Source: Halieaceae bacterium (GTDB lineage Bacteria; Pseudomonadota; Gammaproteobacteria; Pseudomonadales; Halieaceae). From it: a stretch of 64,000 nt of DNA. This document shows, in pieces, positions 43,164 to 51,417 of this stretch (position 1 is its first letter; each line of letters opens with the position of its first letter). The notes under the pieces were generated by a model, which saw nothing but the letters and a program-made list of their open reading frames with translations, ran no database searches and was not told the origin of the DNA. Where the stretch lies: NCBI GenBank assembly GCA_003523185.1, contig DPGN01000057.1, positions 48,811-112,810 on the forward strand. The letters run 5' to 3'. The position numbers and the translations under genes were made by a program.

Positions 43164-43181
43164 ATACAAAAGGCGTGCCAA
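43164..43181 (-). promoter_or_regulatory. sigma-54 promoter of flgB operon
   Basis: Minus strand TTGGCACGCCTTTTGTAT: perfect -24 TTGGCACG, correct spacing, but the -12 has GT instead of GC. Predicted start near 43153-43154. Confidence 0.7.
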
Positions 43182-43246
43182 CTTTTTTATTTGTTTAAAA
43201 ACAATAAGTTACAATTCAAAAGTCGTATTACCGGTATTTTTTGACA

Positions 43247-43286
43247 CGGCAAGCGGCAAGGATTGCGGCAAGGCTTGCCGGCTTGC
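43247..43286. promoter_or_regulatory. CGGCAAG repeat cluster between divergent flgB and flgA promoters
   Basis: Three direct CGGCAAG copies (43247-43253 and 43254-43260 in tandem, 43266-43272) and one inverted CTTGCCG (43274-43280), then CTTGC at 43282-43286. The cluster edges are 68 bases from each -24 GG. Candidate shared enhancer for a sigma-54 activator, perhaps FleR. A GTCAAAAAAT half-site (minus strand) lies beside it at 43236-43245. Confidence 0.55.
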
Positions 43287-43351
43287 ACTGATCGCGAAAA
43301 GTGGGGACTGAAGACGCATAATAATGGCCACTTTCCACCTGAATGGAGAAA

Positions 43352-43369
43352 TTGGCATCTTTATTGCTA
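43352..43369 (+). promoter_or_regulatory. sigma-54 promoter of flgA
   Basis: TTGGCATCTTTATTGCTA: TTGGCA and TTGCT cores with GG-N10-GC spacing, a near-consensus site. Predicted start near 43379, giving a leader of about 36 bases to flgA. Confidence 0.8.
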
Positions 43370-43414
43370 ACTTCCTGTTGACGACATGTTCGCCAATAAA
43401 ATGACGGAGAAATC

Positions 43415-44110
43415 ATGATTAAGTGGCTGGTAGCGATAACCCTTATTCACGTAGCAACTTACACAACTTCATCAGCAGCGGAACAATCTCACAGCGAGCT
43501 GGGTGGGATTGCAGCAAGGGCGCTAGAGGAACAGGCTCGCTCGAAAGGCTTACAGACTGTCCATGTGGAGGTGTTTCCGCTAGACCAACGCGTGAGCCTC
43601 CCAGAGTGCAATGAGCCTGTCAGGATCTTGAAGGACCGCAATCAATCGGTGTTGGGGCGGGTTACCATTGGAATGCGATGCGAGACTCCTGAGCCATGGA
43701 CCATATATCTGCGAGGACGCGTTACCTCACTTGTTAGCATCCCAGTCTTAAACGCACCAATAAACAGGTCCGAACTAATCGTCGAGAGTGATATCGTTTT
43801 TCAGGAAATGGAAATTGATGCTGACTTACAGGGTGTCTTTATAGACCCTAAGCAGATAGTCGGCAAAATCGCTGTCCGAAATTTAATCGCAGGCAAACCA
43901 TTAAGACAAAGCGACCTAAAAGCACCGCAACTAATCAGCAGAGGCCAATCTGTGAACATCACATCGAGGGCTGGGGGTCTCATAGTCACCATGAAAGGCA
44001 AAGCACTCGGAAACGCAAGAGCCGGAGACCGGCTTTGGGTTCAAAACCAAAGCTCAAATAAGCGGGTCGAAGGTGAAGTGACCGCCGAGGGAGAAGTGTT
44101 AATACGATGA
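43415..44110 (+). CDS. flgA: P-ring chaperone FlgA
   Basis: 231 residues with an N-terminal signal peptide (about 1-21, cleavage near SSA-AEQ). The C-terminal SAF/FlgA domain carries APINRSELIVESDIVF, GKIAVRNLIAGKPLRQSDLKAPQLISRGQSVNITSRAGGLIVTMKGKALGNARAGDRLWVQNQSSNKRVEGEV, diagnostic for FlgA. Periplasmic; helps FlgI assemble. GGAGAA ribosome site. Divergent from flgB. Confidence 0.95.
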   Translation: MIKWLVAITLIHVATYTTSSAAEQSHSELGGIAARALEEQARSKGLQTVHVEVFPLDQRVSLPECNEPVRILKDRNQSVLGRVTIGMRCETPEPWTIYLRGRVTSLVSIPVLNAPINRSELIVESDIVFQEMEIDADLQGVFIDPKQIVGKIAVRNLIAGKPLRQSDLKAPQLISRGQSVNITSRAGGLIVTMKGKALGNARAGDRLWVQNQSSNKRVEGEVTAEGEVLIR

Positions 44111-44141
44111 TCAAGATAACGCATATACCATTTGCAACAGC

Positions 44142-44168
44142 TAAAGTTTTGGCGGTTTTCTCCGCTAA
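44142..44168 (+). promoter_or_regulatory. sigma-28 promoter of flgM
   Basis: TAAAGTTT (exact -35 consensus), 11-base spacer, TCCGCTAA. No A-tract upstream, unlike the flagellin promoters. flgM can therefore be expressed by the sigma factor it inhibits, as in enterics. Confidence 0.85.
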
Positions 44169-44219
44169 TAAAGGTGATAATATGAGATCGGATCAATTTA
44201 CGTGTCTAGGAGAACGACA

Positions 44220-44522
44220 ATGAGCACCACCGACATTTCGGGCATCCGGTCGGGCGGGAGAATAGAGACGGAGCGTAAAGACAAGTCTTCAGACACGTCT
44301 TCCGCACCCGTTGACAGTTCTTCGCGTGCGATCAGTGACTCGGTCGAGTTCTCTGCGGCCGCTCAGCAGTTGGCTTCATTGCAAGATGAGTTAGCGGCAA
44401 TTGACACAGTTGATATGGGCAAGGTCGATGAAATCCGACAGGCTATTTCTAATGGCAACTATAAAATAGATGCCCAGAAAATAGCTGAATCGCTACTAGC
44501 ACTCGAAGGCGAGTTTGCGTAG
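44220..44522 (+). CDS. flgM: anti-sigma-28 factor FlgM
   Basis: 100 residues from ATG 44220 with AGGAGA 7 bases upstream; an upstream GTG frame start is less likely. Disordered N-terminal half (Ser/Asp-rich), then DSVEFSAAAQQLASL and VDMGKVDEIRQAISNGNYKIDAQKIAESLLALEG, the FlgM C-terminal helices that bind FliA. 2 bases before flgN. Confidence 0.95.
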   Translation: MSTTDISGIRSGGRIETERKDKSSDTSSAPVDSSSRAISDSVEFSAAAQQLASLQDELAAIDTVDMGKVDEIRQAISNGNYKIDAQKIAESLLALEGEFA

Positions 44523-44524
44523 TC

Positions 44525-45013
44525 ATGGTCCCCGCTGATAGCCACGCGACCGAACCGCAAATGCTTGTTACAGCACTGGATGCAGAACTTAGTACGCTGG
44601 TTCAAGTGCTTGATATGCTAGACATCGAGCACGAGGCACTGATGGGCAATGACCCAGAGCGCCTAGAGCAGGCGGTGGCCGCCAAGCAGAACGCAATCGC
44701 TGCGCACCTAAAATCTCGCAGTTATCGAGAGTCGCTGGGATTACGTGACTCTCTTAGAGAGCAACTGGAAGCTCACCCTACTCTTGTCAACGGGTTACGT
44801 GATAGAGCCCTTAATCTGGTAACAGAGCTTAACGATCTAGCGCTTCAGAGTAAGAATATGAACGCCAGAAATGGAAAGCTCATTGCAGGTCTCAAGGAAC
44901 GAACCAATACCTCTCTCAAGGTGCTTAGACCCGAGGCTGCCAACATCACACTGTATGGAGACAGTGGCTCAGCCGAGAACACTATGGGCTCACGTCTTCT
45001 GGGGAGTGCTTGA
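44525..45013 (+). CDS. flgN: flagellar export chaperone FlgN
   Basis: 162 residues, helical and soluble. LSTLVQVLDMLDIEHEALMGNDPERLEQAVAAKQNAIAAH near the N-terminus and LNDLALQSKNMNARNGKLI further on are typical of FlgN. It chaperones FlgK and FlgL. Last flagellar gene of the cluster; converges on the DUF1653 gene with 4 bases between. Confidence 0.92.
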   Translation: MVPADSHATEPQMLVTALDAELSTLVQVLDMLDIEHEALMGNDPERLEQAVAAKQNAIAAHLKSRSYRESLGLRDSLREQLEAHPTLVNGLRDRALNLVTELNDLALQSKNMNARNGKLIAGLKERTNTSLKVLRPEAANITLYGDSGSAENTMGSRLLGSA

Positions 45014-45017
45014 GACG

Positions 45018-45233
45018 TCAGACCGGCCTAAAACGTCTGATCTGTTGACCATCCACTTCAACCGTTTCCATAAACATCGTCAGAGGCCTTACCCAAAGAC
45101 CAAAGTCGCCATATTCGGCACGGTATAACACCATCCACTCCTCGGTTTCCGAGTGCCTCACCACATCGATGACCTTGTAGTGCTTACCGTTCTTGTAATG
45201 CACATAGGTGCCAGTCTCAGGGAGATCGGTCAC
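45018..45233 (-). CDS. DUF1653 domain protein
   Basis: 71 residues from the GTG at 45233, overlapping the rdgC stop (GTGA); the frame extends to 45305 within rdgC. The whole protein is DUF1653: GTYVHYKNGKHYKVIDVVRHSETEEWMVLYRAEYGDFGLWVRPLTMFMETV...RRFRPV. Function unknown. The coupling to rdgC suggests co-translation. Confidence 0.88.
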   Translation of the reverse strand: MTDLPETGTYVHYKNGKHYKVIDVVRHSETEEWMVLYRAEYGDFGLWVRPLTMFMETVEVDGQQIRRFRPV

Positions 45234-46132
45234 TCCGAAATTCCACCAAAGGTTTTCGCGATAACCCTTTGAAGCGTGCTCAAAGTCTCGCCCATAAGAA
45301 GACAATCAGCATCTCGACGGGCTAGGACATCTTCGTGTAGCTCCTCATTGATACCTTTCAGTTCATCGCTAAACCGAATCCGTCGAATGCTCAGGTCCTT
45401 ATCCACCACAAAGTCGATCTGGTCTTGCCATGACAGTGCCAAGCGAACCACCTGTTTGCCCGATTCGATATGCCGCCTAATGTCGTCCGACTCAAGGTAC
45501 ATGCCGCGCGCACGAACAACGCCACCCTCCTCCTGAGGATCTTCAAGATCGACATCGCCCCCCAAGCTCATCCCGTCGGGTAAACCACCGTTGAGTAGCC
45601 ACTGGCTCATCACGATCACAGGCGATTTTTGGGTATCGGGAATAACGACGGGCAGATTGCCTAGACCTTCACGCAGCAGCGACAGCAGCTCTTCCGCGCG
45701 TGCCGCACTGGCGGTATTCACCCAAACCCAGCCTTCGCGGTCGTTAATCAGTGCCTCGAGATACTGCGATTTGGTAAACGCACGCGGCATCAAGTCCTGT
45801 GTGACCTCATCGACAATGTCTAGGCGCTCTTTGCGCTGTACACGTCGGCCCTGACCGGCTTGGATTTCCTGAATGCGGGTATTCACTTCGCTTCGAATCA
45901 CCGATGCCGGCAACAACCGCTCTTCGCGCTGAAGCCGAATCAACCAGTAGTCGCCTGATTTGTGGACATAATCGCTCGCGTCATCCGATAGCGCGGGCAC
46001 CCATCCACTCGAGACAGGCTGACTCGGACGGCAAGGTTGAAAAGGGCGTCTTGATAATCGCTGCGATAACTCGCTGGCATCAATGCCAAGACGTCCAGGA
46101 AGCTTGTAGGGGCGGGCGTTACGGAACCACAT
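45230..46132 (-). CDS. rdgC: recombination-associated protein RdgC
   Basis: 300 residues, the family length. N-terminal MWFRNARPYKLP and blocks LQREERLLPASVIRSEVNTRIQEIQAGQGRRVQRKERLDIVDEVTQDLMPRAFTKSQ are diagnostic. RdgC forms a ring on DNA and restrains RecA. The ATG has GAGAG 9-10 bases upstream, and three 16-bp tandem repeats lie just upstream of the gene. Confidence 0.96.
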   Translation of the reverse strand: MWFRNARPYKLPGRLGIDASELSQRLSRRPFQPCRPSQPVSSGWVPALSDDASDYVHKSGDYWLIRLQREERLLPASVIRSEVNTRIQEIQAGQGRRVQRKERLDIVDEVTQDLMPRAFTKSQYLEALINDREGWVWVNTASAARAEELLSLLREGLGNLPVVIPDTQKSPVIVMSQWLLNGGLPDGMSLGGDVDLEDPQEEGGVVRARGMYLESDDIRRHIESGKQVVRLALSWQDQIDFVVDKDLSIRRIRFSDELKGINEELHEDVLARRDADCLLMGETLSTLQRVIAKTFGGISE

Positions 46133-46157
46133 GTATACGACTCTCTTGTTTTTTGCA

Positions 46158-46205
46158 GGAGCGCGCCCTTTTGGGAGCGCGTTCTTTCGGGAGCGCGACA
46201 GTGTA
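46158..46205. repeat. three tandem 16-bp repeats upstream of rdgC
   Basis: GGAGCGCG occurs at 46158, 46174 and 46190, exactly 16 bases apart. The first two units are similar throughout (GGAGCGCGCCCTTTTG and GGAGCGCGTTCTTTCG); the third matches only in its first half. The gap between rdgC and gloA holds little else. Confidence 0.6.
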
Positions 46206-46292
46206 AGAGGATTTTCAAACTATTGCTCGCGTGTTGGCGTGAATACGGTAAATTAATAGGTGCCCTAACCCACTCTTTCGAGGTCGCTCGCA

Positions 46293-46731
46293 ATGCGCTA
46301 CTTACACACTATGATTAGAGCCAGTGACCTCGATGCTACGTTAGCATTTTTTGTCAACCAGCTAGGCTTAATGGAAGTGCGCCGCTACGACAGCGAGCAA
46401 GGGCGTTTTACCCTCGTCTTTCTTGCGGCACCCGGTGACGCCGACCACTCGGAAGTGGCGCAAAGTCCGTTATGAAATTACCTACAACTGGGACCCCGAG
46501 GACTATGATGGTGGCAGAAACTTTGGCCACCTTGCCTATCGGGTGGACAATATTTACGAGACTTGTCAGAAGCTTTATGACGCGGGCGTGGTCATTAACC
46601 GACCGCCACGTGACGGGCGAATGGCCTTTGTAAAATCACCTGACGGCATTTCGATTGAGCTTTTACAGGAGGGAGAGGCACTACCGGCACAGGAGCCGTG
46701 GGTGTCAATGGACAACACTGGAATATGGTGA
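46293..46731 (+). pseudogene. gloA: lactoylglutathione lyase (glyoxalase I), frameshifted
   Basis: The first frame encodes [59 protein letters not shown] then stops at 46473-46475. The second frame continues with [66 protein letters not shown]. Together they cover one normal GloA. The change (one base gained or two lost) lies at about 46460-46475, where the family reads PL[LY]E. Metal ligands from both halves are present. This may be a real mutation or a sequencing error; methylglyoxal detoxification would be affected. Confidence 0.85.
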
Positions 46732-46779
46732 CCCCTAGTCGCTCCCCAGCCAAGTCCTAATCACTGCTCAATTATTGGC

Positions 46780-47499
46780 CTAACTCGCTAGGAAGCTGAG
46801 CATCCAGCTCGCCACGCGGTCACCCTCGTGATCGTGTTGTTGTAACGATGCCCGCCCCTCCGCGACACGATCCGCGCCAATCATGTCGTAACGAAGCGCC
46901 ATGATTACCTCGGAGTATTCGTCGATGAACTCGGGATGTCCCTGAAGGGTAAATATGTGATCGCCGATGACAAACCCTGCATTCTCACAGTGTGCATTGG
47001 ACACAACATTGCGTGCGCCGGGCGGAAGTTCGTGCACCTGATCCTGATGCGACACCACGAGCTTTAACTGCCCATCGTCTGCGCCGGCAAAGGGCGCGTT
47101 ATCCAGATCATAGGTATGAATACCGACACCCCAACCCTTATCGGACTTTGACACCTCGCCACCAAGCGCTTTGGCGATAATCTGGTGGCCAAAGCAGATC
47201 CCTACCATCTTCTTCCGCTTCGCATGGAGCTTCTGAATTAACGCCTCGAGATCTCGAATCCACTGCTTATCGTCGTAGGCCGAGCTCTTACTGCCCGTGA
47301 TGATAAAACCATCCACCGCATCGATATCATCATCCGTGGGATGAACGCCCTCCTCAACATCCCAAACACTAAAACTCACCGAGGCGTCAGCCTCCAAAAG
47401 TAGCCGCTTAAACATATCGGGATATTCGCCAAAATCTGGCACCCACTCTGGTCTGACGGTATCTGTTTTAAGAATCCCTATGTGCATATTGGCTGTCAT
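46780..47499 (-). CDS. class I glutamine amidotransferase-like protein (GuaA-like)
   Basis: 239 residues with catalytic nucleophile in MVGICFGHQIIAKALGG (Cys102) and the His/Glu of the triad in TLQGHPEF (His188, Glu190). A full GMP synthase would add a synthetase domain, absent here, so this is a stand-alone amidotransferase of the YfeJ type, possibly acting on gamma-glutamyl substrates. Methionines at 1 and 5 are both possible starts. Monocistronic between gloA and the PAP2 gene. Confidence 0.85.
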   Translation of the reverse strand: MTANMHIGILKTDTVRPEWVPDFGEYPDMFKRLLLEADASVSFSVWDVEEGVHPTDDDIDAVDGFIITGSKSSAYDDKQWIRDLEALIQKLHAKRKKMVGICFGHQIIAKALGGEVSKSDKGWGVGIHTYDLDNAPFAGADDGQLKLVVSHQDQVHELPPGARNVVSNAHCENAGFVIGDHIFTLQGHPEFIDEYSEVIMALRYDMIGADRVAEGRASLQQHDHEGDRVASWMLSFLAS

Positions 47500-47608
47500 C
47501 TAATATTTTTTTAGTAGTCATATTTTTGTGATATTTCAACATCACACTACATGGTATTGTGACCCGAAACGTCGTTAAAAGGCGATCTGGGGGAGAAGTA
47601 ATTTTACT

Positions 47609-48142
47609 ATGGCAATCATGGCAACACTCCAACAAATCGATCTCGCACTTTTCGATAAAGTGTTTCATCTTGGACGAGATAACAAGGCGATGACCAAGGG
47701 CGCAATAGCCCTCTCGCGTAGTGGCGATGGTTATTTACAACTGATAACCCCAGCCATTGTATGGCTGTCTGAGTCGGTTCTCGCTCCTACCTACGTCTTG
47801 GCTTTGGCAGCGGCGATGCTTTTGGAGCGCATCACGTACTTCGTTCTCAAAAATACACTCAAGCGCTTGAGGCCTTGCGATTTTAAGAAAAATCTCAAAT
47901 CTCTTATCCCCGCATCTGACAAATTCAGCTTCCCATCAGGCCACACGTCAGCGGCCTTTTGTTTCTCAACTATTACGATCATCACCTTTGGTGGCGCTTA
48001 CGCCGCCATGTTCATCTGGGCATCTTTAGTAGGTGCATCACGAGTCATCATCGGTGTTCATTACCCAGGAGATATCGCTGCAGGTGCCATAGTAGGTTCA
48101 GGTATCGCCGCTGGCACTGCATCAATGCTCAACATCTGGTAA
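47609..48142 (+). CDS. PAP2-family membrane phosphatase
   Basis: 177 residues, several membrane segments, with the three phosphatase motifs: KNTLKRLRPCD (KX6RP), FSFPSGHTSAAF (PSGH) and ASRVIIGVHYPGDIAAG (SRX5HX3D). It probably dephosphorylates a lipid phosphate or isoprenoid pyrophosphate in the membrane. It begins a three-gene unit with the glycosyltransferase 9 bases downstream. GGGGGAG ribosome site is far from the first ATG; the ATG at 47618 is an alternative. Confidence 0.9.
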   Translation: MAIMATLQQIDLALFDKVFHLGRDNKAMTKGAIALSRSGDGYLQLITPAIVWLSESVLAPTYVLALAAAMLLERITYFVLKNTLKRLRPCDFKKNLKSLIPASDKFSFPSGHTSAAFCFSTITIITFGGAYAAMFIWASLVGASRVIIGVHYPGDIAAGAIVGSGIAAGTASMLNIW

Positions 48143-48151
48143 AACGCAGTA

Positions 48152-49174
48152 ATGACAAGAAAGATTCTTTACGGTGTTCAAGGCACCGGGCAGGGGCACA
48201 TTAGTCGTGCACGTGGTGTAGCTGAGGCGCTCAAAAATTACGATGTTGATGTAACCTGGCTTTTCTCAGGCCGGCCCAAAGAAAAGCTATTTGATATGGA
48301 GCCGTTCGGTGACTTCAAGCACCGGGAAGGCCTTACCATGGTGACTGAAGCGGGAAAAATGAGATACCGAAAGACAGCGTTTGCTCTTTCTCCTGCCACC
48401 TTCATCAAGGACACAACAAATCTCGACCTCGATCCGTACGATCTGATTGTTTGCGATTACGAGCCAGTGATTGCTTGGGCCTGTAAAGCGAGAGGCAGGG
48501 AAGCCATCGGCATTGGGCATCAATATGCCTTCGGTAAGAACACACCCATGACCGGCGATACACCAATGAGTCGGCTGGTAATGCAACAGTTTGCACCCGT
48601 GGTGGTGCCGGTAGGCCTTCACTGGGCGCCTTTTGATGACACGATTTTACCGCCCATTCTTGATCTACCGGAGCTAAATCCAGAAAAGACAGAAGACCAT
48701 ATTCTCGTCTATCTGCCATTCGAGGATCAGAATCTGACAACCACCTGGCTTCACGGATTTTCTGATCAGAGGTTCATACAATATTCGCCAGACCTAACCG
48801 ACGAGGCTCAAGGTAATGTCGTGCGACGAAAAGCCAATGTCCATGGCTTCAAACGCGACCTTGCCGCCGCACAGGGTGTTATTTGCAATACTGGCTTCGA
48901 GCTCATCTCCGAGTGCCTGCAATGGAAGAAGCCCGTTCTCACCCGCCCATTGGCAAAACAGATGGAACAGCTATCCAACGCTGCCGCCCTAGAGCAATTA
49001 GGCTACGCAACTACAATGCAATCGTTAGACACGCAAACGGCACGTCGATGGTTTGATTCCACGCCTGAGGCGCCGAACGTTCAGTTTAAAAATGTCGCGG
49101 GGGCACTGGCAGAATGGCTTGCACGAGGTGCAAGTAGGCCTGTCGCTGAGCTGAGTAGACAGCTCTGGTCGTGA
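48152..49174 (+). CDS. MJ1255/VC2487-family glycosyltransferase
   Basis: 340 residues. N-terminal KILYGVQGTGQGHISRARGVAEAL is the GxGxGHxxR-type Rossmann loop of this GT-B family, and the C-terminal domain has GVICNTGFELISECLQWKKPVLTRPLAKQMEQLSNAAALEQLG, the nucleotide-sugar side. Length and both blocks match MJ1255/VC2487-type proteins. Substrate unknown; next to a PAP2 phosphatase, a lipid-linked product is possible. Overlaps the cytochrome gene by 4 bases (GTGA). Confidence 0.88.
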   Translation: MTRKILYGVQGTGQGHISRARGVAEALKNYDVDVTWLFSGRPKEKLFDMEPFGDFKHREGLTMVTEAGKMRYRKTAFALSPATFIKDTTNLDLDPYDLIVCDYEPVIAWACKARGREAIGIGHQYAFGKNTPMTGDTPMSRLVMQQFAPVVVPVGLHWAPFDDTILPPILDLPELNPEKTEDHILVYLPFEDQNLTTTWLHGFSDQRFIQYSPDLTDEAQGNVVRRKANVHGFKRDLAAAQGVICNTGFELISECLQWKKPVLTRPLAKQMEQLSNAAALEQLGYATTMQSLDTQTARRWFDSTPEAPNVQFKNVAGALAEWLARGASRPVAELSRQLWS

Positions 49175-51417
49175 GATATATCCGCAAGACCTTACTGACT
49201 ATCTATGCTTTGTTGCTATCTCAAGCCGCAGTGGCAGACACTACGCAGGACAGCTTTGTCGGTAATAGCGCCTGTGCATCCTGCCATGACGCTCAGGTTC
49301 AGGACTGGACCGACTCACACCATGATCTGGCCATGCAGGAGGCCAACGAGAAGACCGTACTTGGCGACTTTGATAACGCCATCTTTATTTACGAGGGCGT
49401 CACCACTACCTTTTCTCAAAAGGGTGATGAGTACTGGGTCAAAACTGACAACGAGAACGGGGAACTACAGGATTATCGGGTCGCATACGTATTTGGCGTT
49501 TATCCTCTCCAGCAGCTTCTATTGCCTATACAAAATGACCGGCTCAATGCCTTAAGCATCGCTTGGGATGCGCGCAATGAATCCGAGGGTGGTCAGCGCT
49601 GGTATCATATTTACGAAAATCAAGAGCCTGTCACCTCAGAAAGCCCGCTGCACTGGACCGGCATCTACCACAACTGGAATAGCCGGTGCGCAGAGTGCCA
49701 CAGCACCAATGTTGCAAAGGGCTATGACGGGGAACGCCGGCAGTATACGACGACCTACGATCAGATTGATGTTGGCTGCGAGGCGTGCCATGGACCGGGA
49801 TCGCGCCACATTGAATTAGCCACAGCGGGAAAAGTTGATCGCAGTCAAAGTCCTGCGGAAATGGGACTAGCCCTCTCACTTGCTGCTCGAGGCCAATGGA
49901 GAAGAGCGCCCGAAGACGATATCGCGCACCGTGTCACCGCACTGACCGACCAGACGCAAGTCGATAATTGTGGACGGTGTCACTCACGCCGAGCCACACT
50001 CGGTGACTACCATTACGGGCAGTCTCTACTTGATACCCACCGGCTATCAACCCTCGAGTCGCCTCTGTATTGGCACGACGGCCAGATTCTCGACGAGGTC
50101 TATGTTTACGGGTCCTTCATGCAGAGCAAGATGGCTCAAGCAGGCGTCGTATGTAGCAATTGCCACAACCCGCACAGTAATGAGCTGGTTGCCGAAGGGA
50201 ACGCCGTCTGCACCCAATGTCATAAACCCGAGACCTACGATGCACCTGCACATCACCGCCATTCAGTGACCAGTACTGGAAGCGCCTGCGTCGCTTGTCA
50301 CATGCCGTCGCAAGTTTATATGGCTGTCGATGCACGACGCGATCACAGCATGCGCATACCGCGACCCGATATTTCAATGAGCATTGGCAGCCCCAATGCC
50401 TGTACGCAGTGCCATGAAGACAAGAGTGACGCTTGGGCTTACGACGCACTTCAAACCTGGGGCGTTAACAGTAGCTTTCAAGATCTCAAGCTCGCAAAGG
50501 CGCGATACAGCGCTGATCGGGGTGATTTGAGAGCGCTGCCGACACTCGAATCTCTGGTAGCCGACGGCAGCCAATCTGACCTCATGCGAGCGTCGATCAT
50601 TGAACAACTAGGCAATTTAGGGTCGCGCCAGCTGCCCAGCGCCGCAGCGATGTTACTGAGATCCGACAGCCCGGTTTTGAGAGCATCGGCAGTGAGAGCG
50701 CTGCGAGGCGTGGAGCCTATTCAGCGCTACCTCATGCTCAGACCGTTCATAAAGGACACTAACCTCACTGTCCGAATGGAAGTTGCTCAGCTCCTCGCAG
50801 GCATCCCAGCCTCAGAGCTGCGACCGCAGGATACAGCTGATCTGGAACCGCTTTTTGAGGAATATCTCGCCGTACAAAGCGATCATCTCGACATGCCCTC
50901 GGTACAACTTCAACTTGCGAATTTCTGGATCGATCGGGGCGACAGTACAAAAGCAACGACCGCGCTCGAAGAGGCGCTTCGACTCAACCCGCAGCTAGAA
51001 CCCGCGATCGTAAACCTCGTCGATATTCTCAGAAGAGACGGCAAAAATGATGCCGCGTCGGCGCTTTTATCAAGTGCCCTTAAGCGCATCCCCGACTCAG
51101 GAAGCCTGTGGTTCTCACAAGGTCTTCATCTCATCCGACTTGGTCAAACTGATGAGGCGCTTGTTTCGCTGAAACGGGCGGCAGATCTTGAAAACGAGGG
51201 ATCGCGGCATCGATACGTTTATGCGATTGCGCTCAATGACACTGGCTCTGGTCCTGAGGCCATGTCAGTCCTGGAAAGGCTTAATGCCAGCCTTCCTGGC
51301 CAGCCTGACGTGCTCAACGCGCTGCTTGCCTTTGCACGGGATCGCGGCGATCGACAGCGATACGAACGCTATCGATCACAACTGGTTGCCTTAATGCAGG
51401 CAACCGGACAGCGTTAA
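49171..51417 (+). CDS. secreted octaheme c-type cytochrome with HEAT-like and TPR domains
   Basis: 748 residues starting at a GTG that overlaps the upstream stop. Signal peptide about 1-22 (cleavage near AVA-DTT). Eight CxxCH heme sites at Cys35, 173, 203, 267, 328, 347, 373 and 411. From about 440 to 560 the sequence looks like HEAT repeats (AVRALRGV, MEVAQLLAGI), and from about 580 to 740 like TPRs (ANFWIDRGDSTKATTALEEALRLNP, GLHLIRLGQTDEALVSLKRAADL). Periplasmic electron transfer is likely; substrate unknown. No catalytic-site homology to nitrite or hydroxylamine enzymes could be confirmed. Confidence 0.9.
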   Translation: MRYIRKTLLTIYALLLSQAAVADTTQDSFVGNSACASCHDAQVQDWTDSHHDLAMQEANEKTVLGDFDNAIFIYEGVTTTFSQKGDEYWVKTDNENGELQDYRVAYVFGVYPLQQLLLPIQNDRLNALSIAWDARNESEGGQRWYHIYENQEPVTSESPLHWTGIYHNWNSRCAECHSTNVAKGYDGERRQYTTTYDQIDVGCEACHGPGSRHIELATAGKVDRSQSPAEMGLALSLAARGQWRRAPEDDIAHRVTALTDQTQVDNCGRCHSRRATLGDYHYGQSLLDTHRLSTLESPLYWHDGQILDEVYVYGSFMQSKMAQAGVVCSNCHNPHSNELVAEGNAVCTQCHKPETYDAPAHHRHSVTSTGSACVACHMPSQVYMAVDARRDHSMRIPRPDISMSIGSPNACTQCHEDKSDAWAYDALQTWGVNSSFQDLKLAKARYSADRGDLRALPTLESLVADGSQSDLMRASIIEQLGNLGSRQLPSAAAMLLRSDSPVLRASAVRALRGVEPIQRYLMLRPFIKDTNLTVRMEVAQLLAGIPASELRPQDTADLEPLFEEYLAVQSDHLDMPSVQLQLANFWIDRGDSTKATTALEEALRLNPQLEPAIVNLVDILRRDGKNDAASALLSSALKRIPDSGSLWFSQGLHLIRLGQTDEALVSLKRAADLENEGSRHRYVYAIALNDTGSGPEAMSVLERLNASLPGQPDVLNALLAFARDRGDRQRYERYRSQLVALMQATGQR

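Noticed and set aside
43246..43290. CGGCAAG cluster as a mobile-element end or CRISPR remnant.
   Set aside because: Copies are 7 bp with irregular spacing and sit between promoters; an enhancer fits better.
46423..46475. Programmed ribosomal frameshift in gloA.
   Set aside because: No slippery heptamer or downstream structure was recognised, and GloA in other bacteria is not known to use frameshifting.
49171..51417. Nitrite reductase or hydroxylamine oxidoreductase identity for the octaheme protein.
   Set aside because: No CxxCK site or the known catalytic motifs were seen; heme count alone is not enough.
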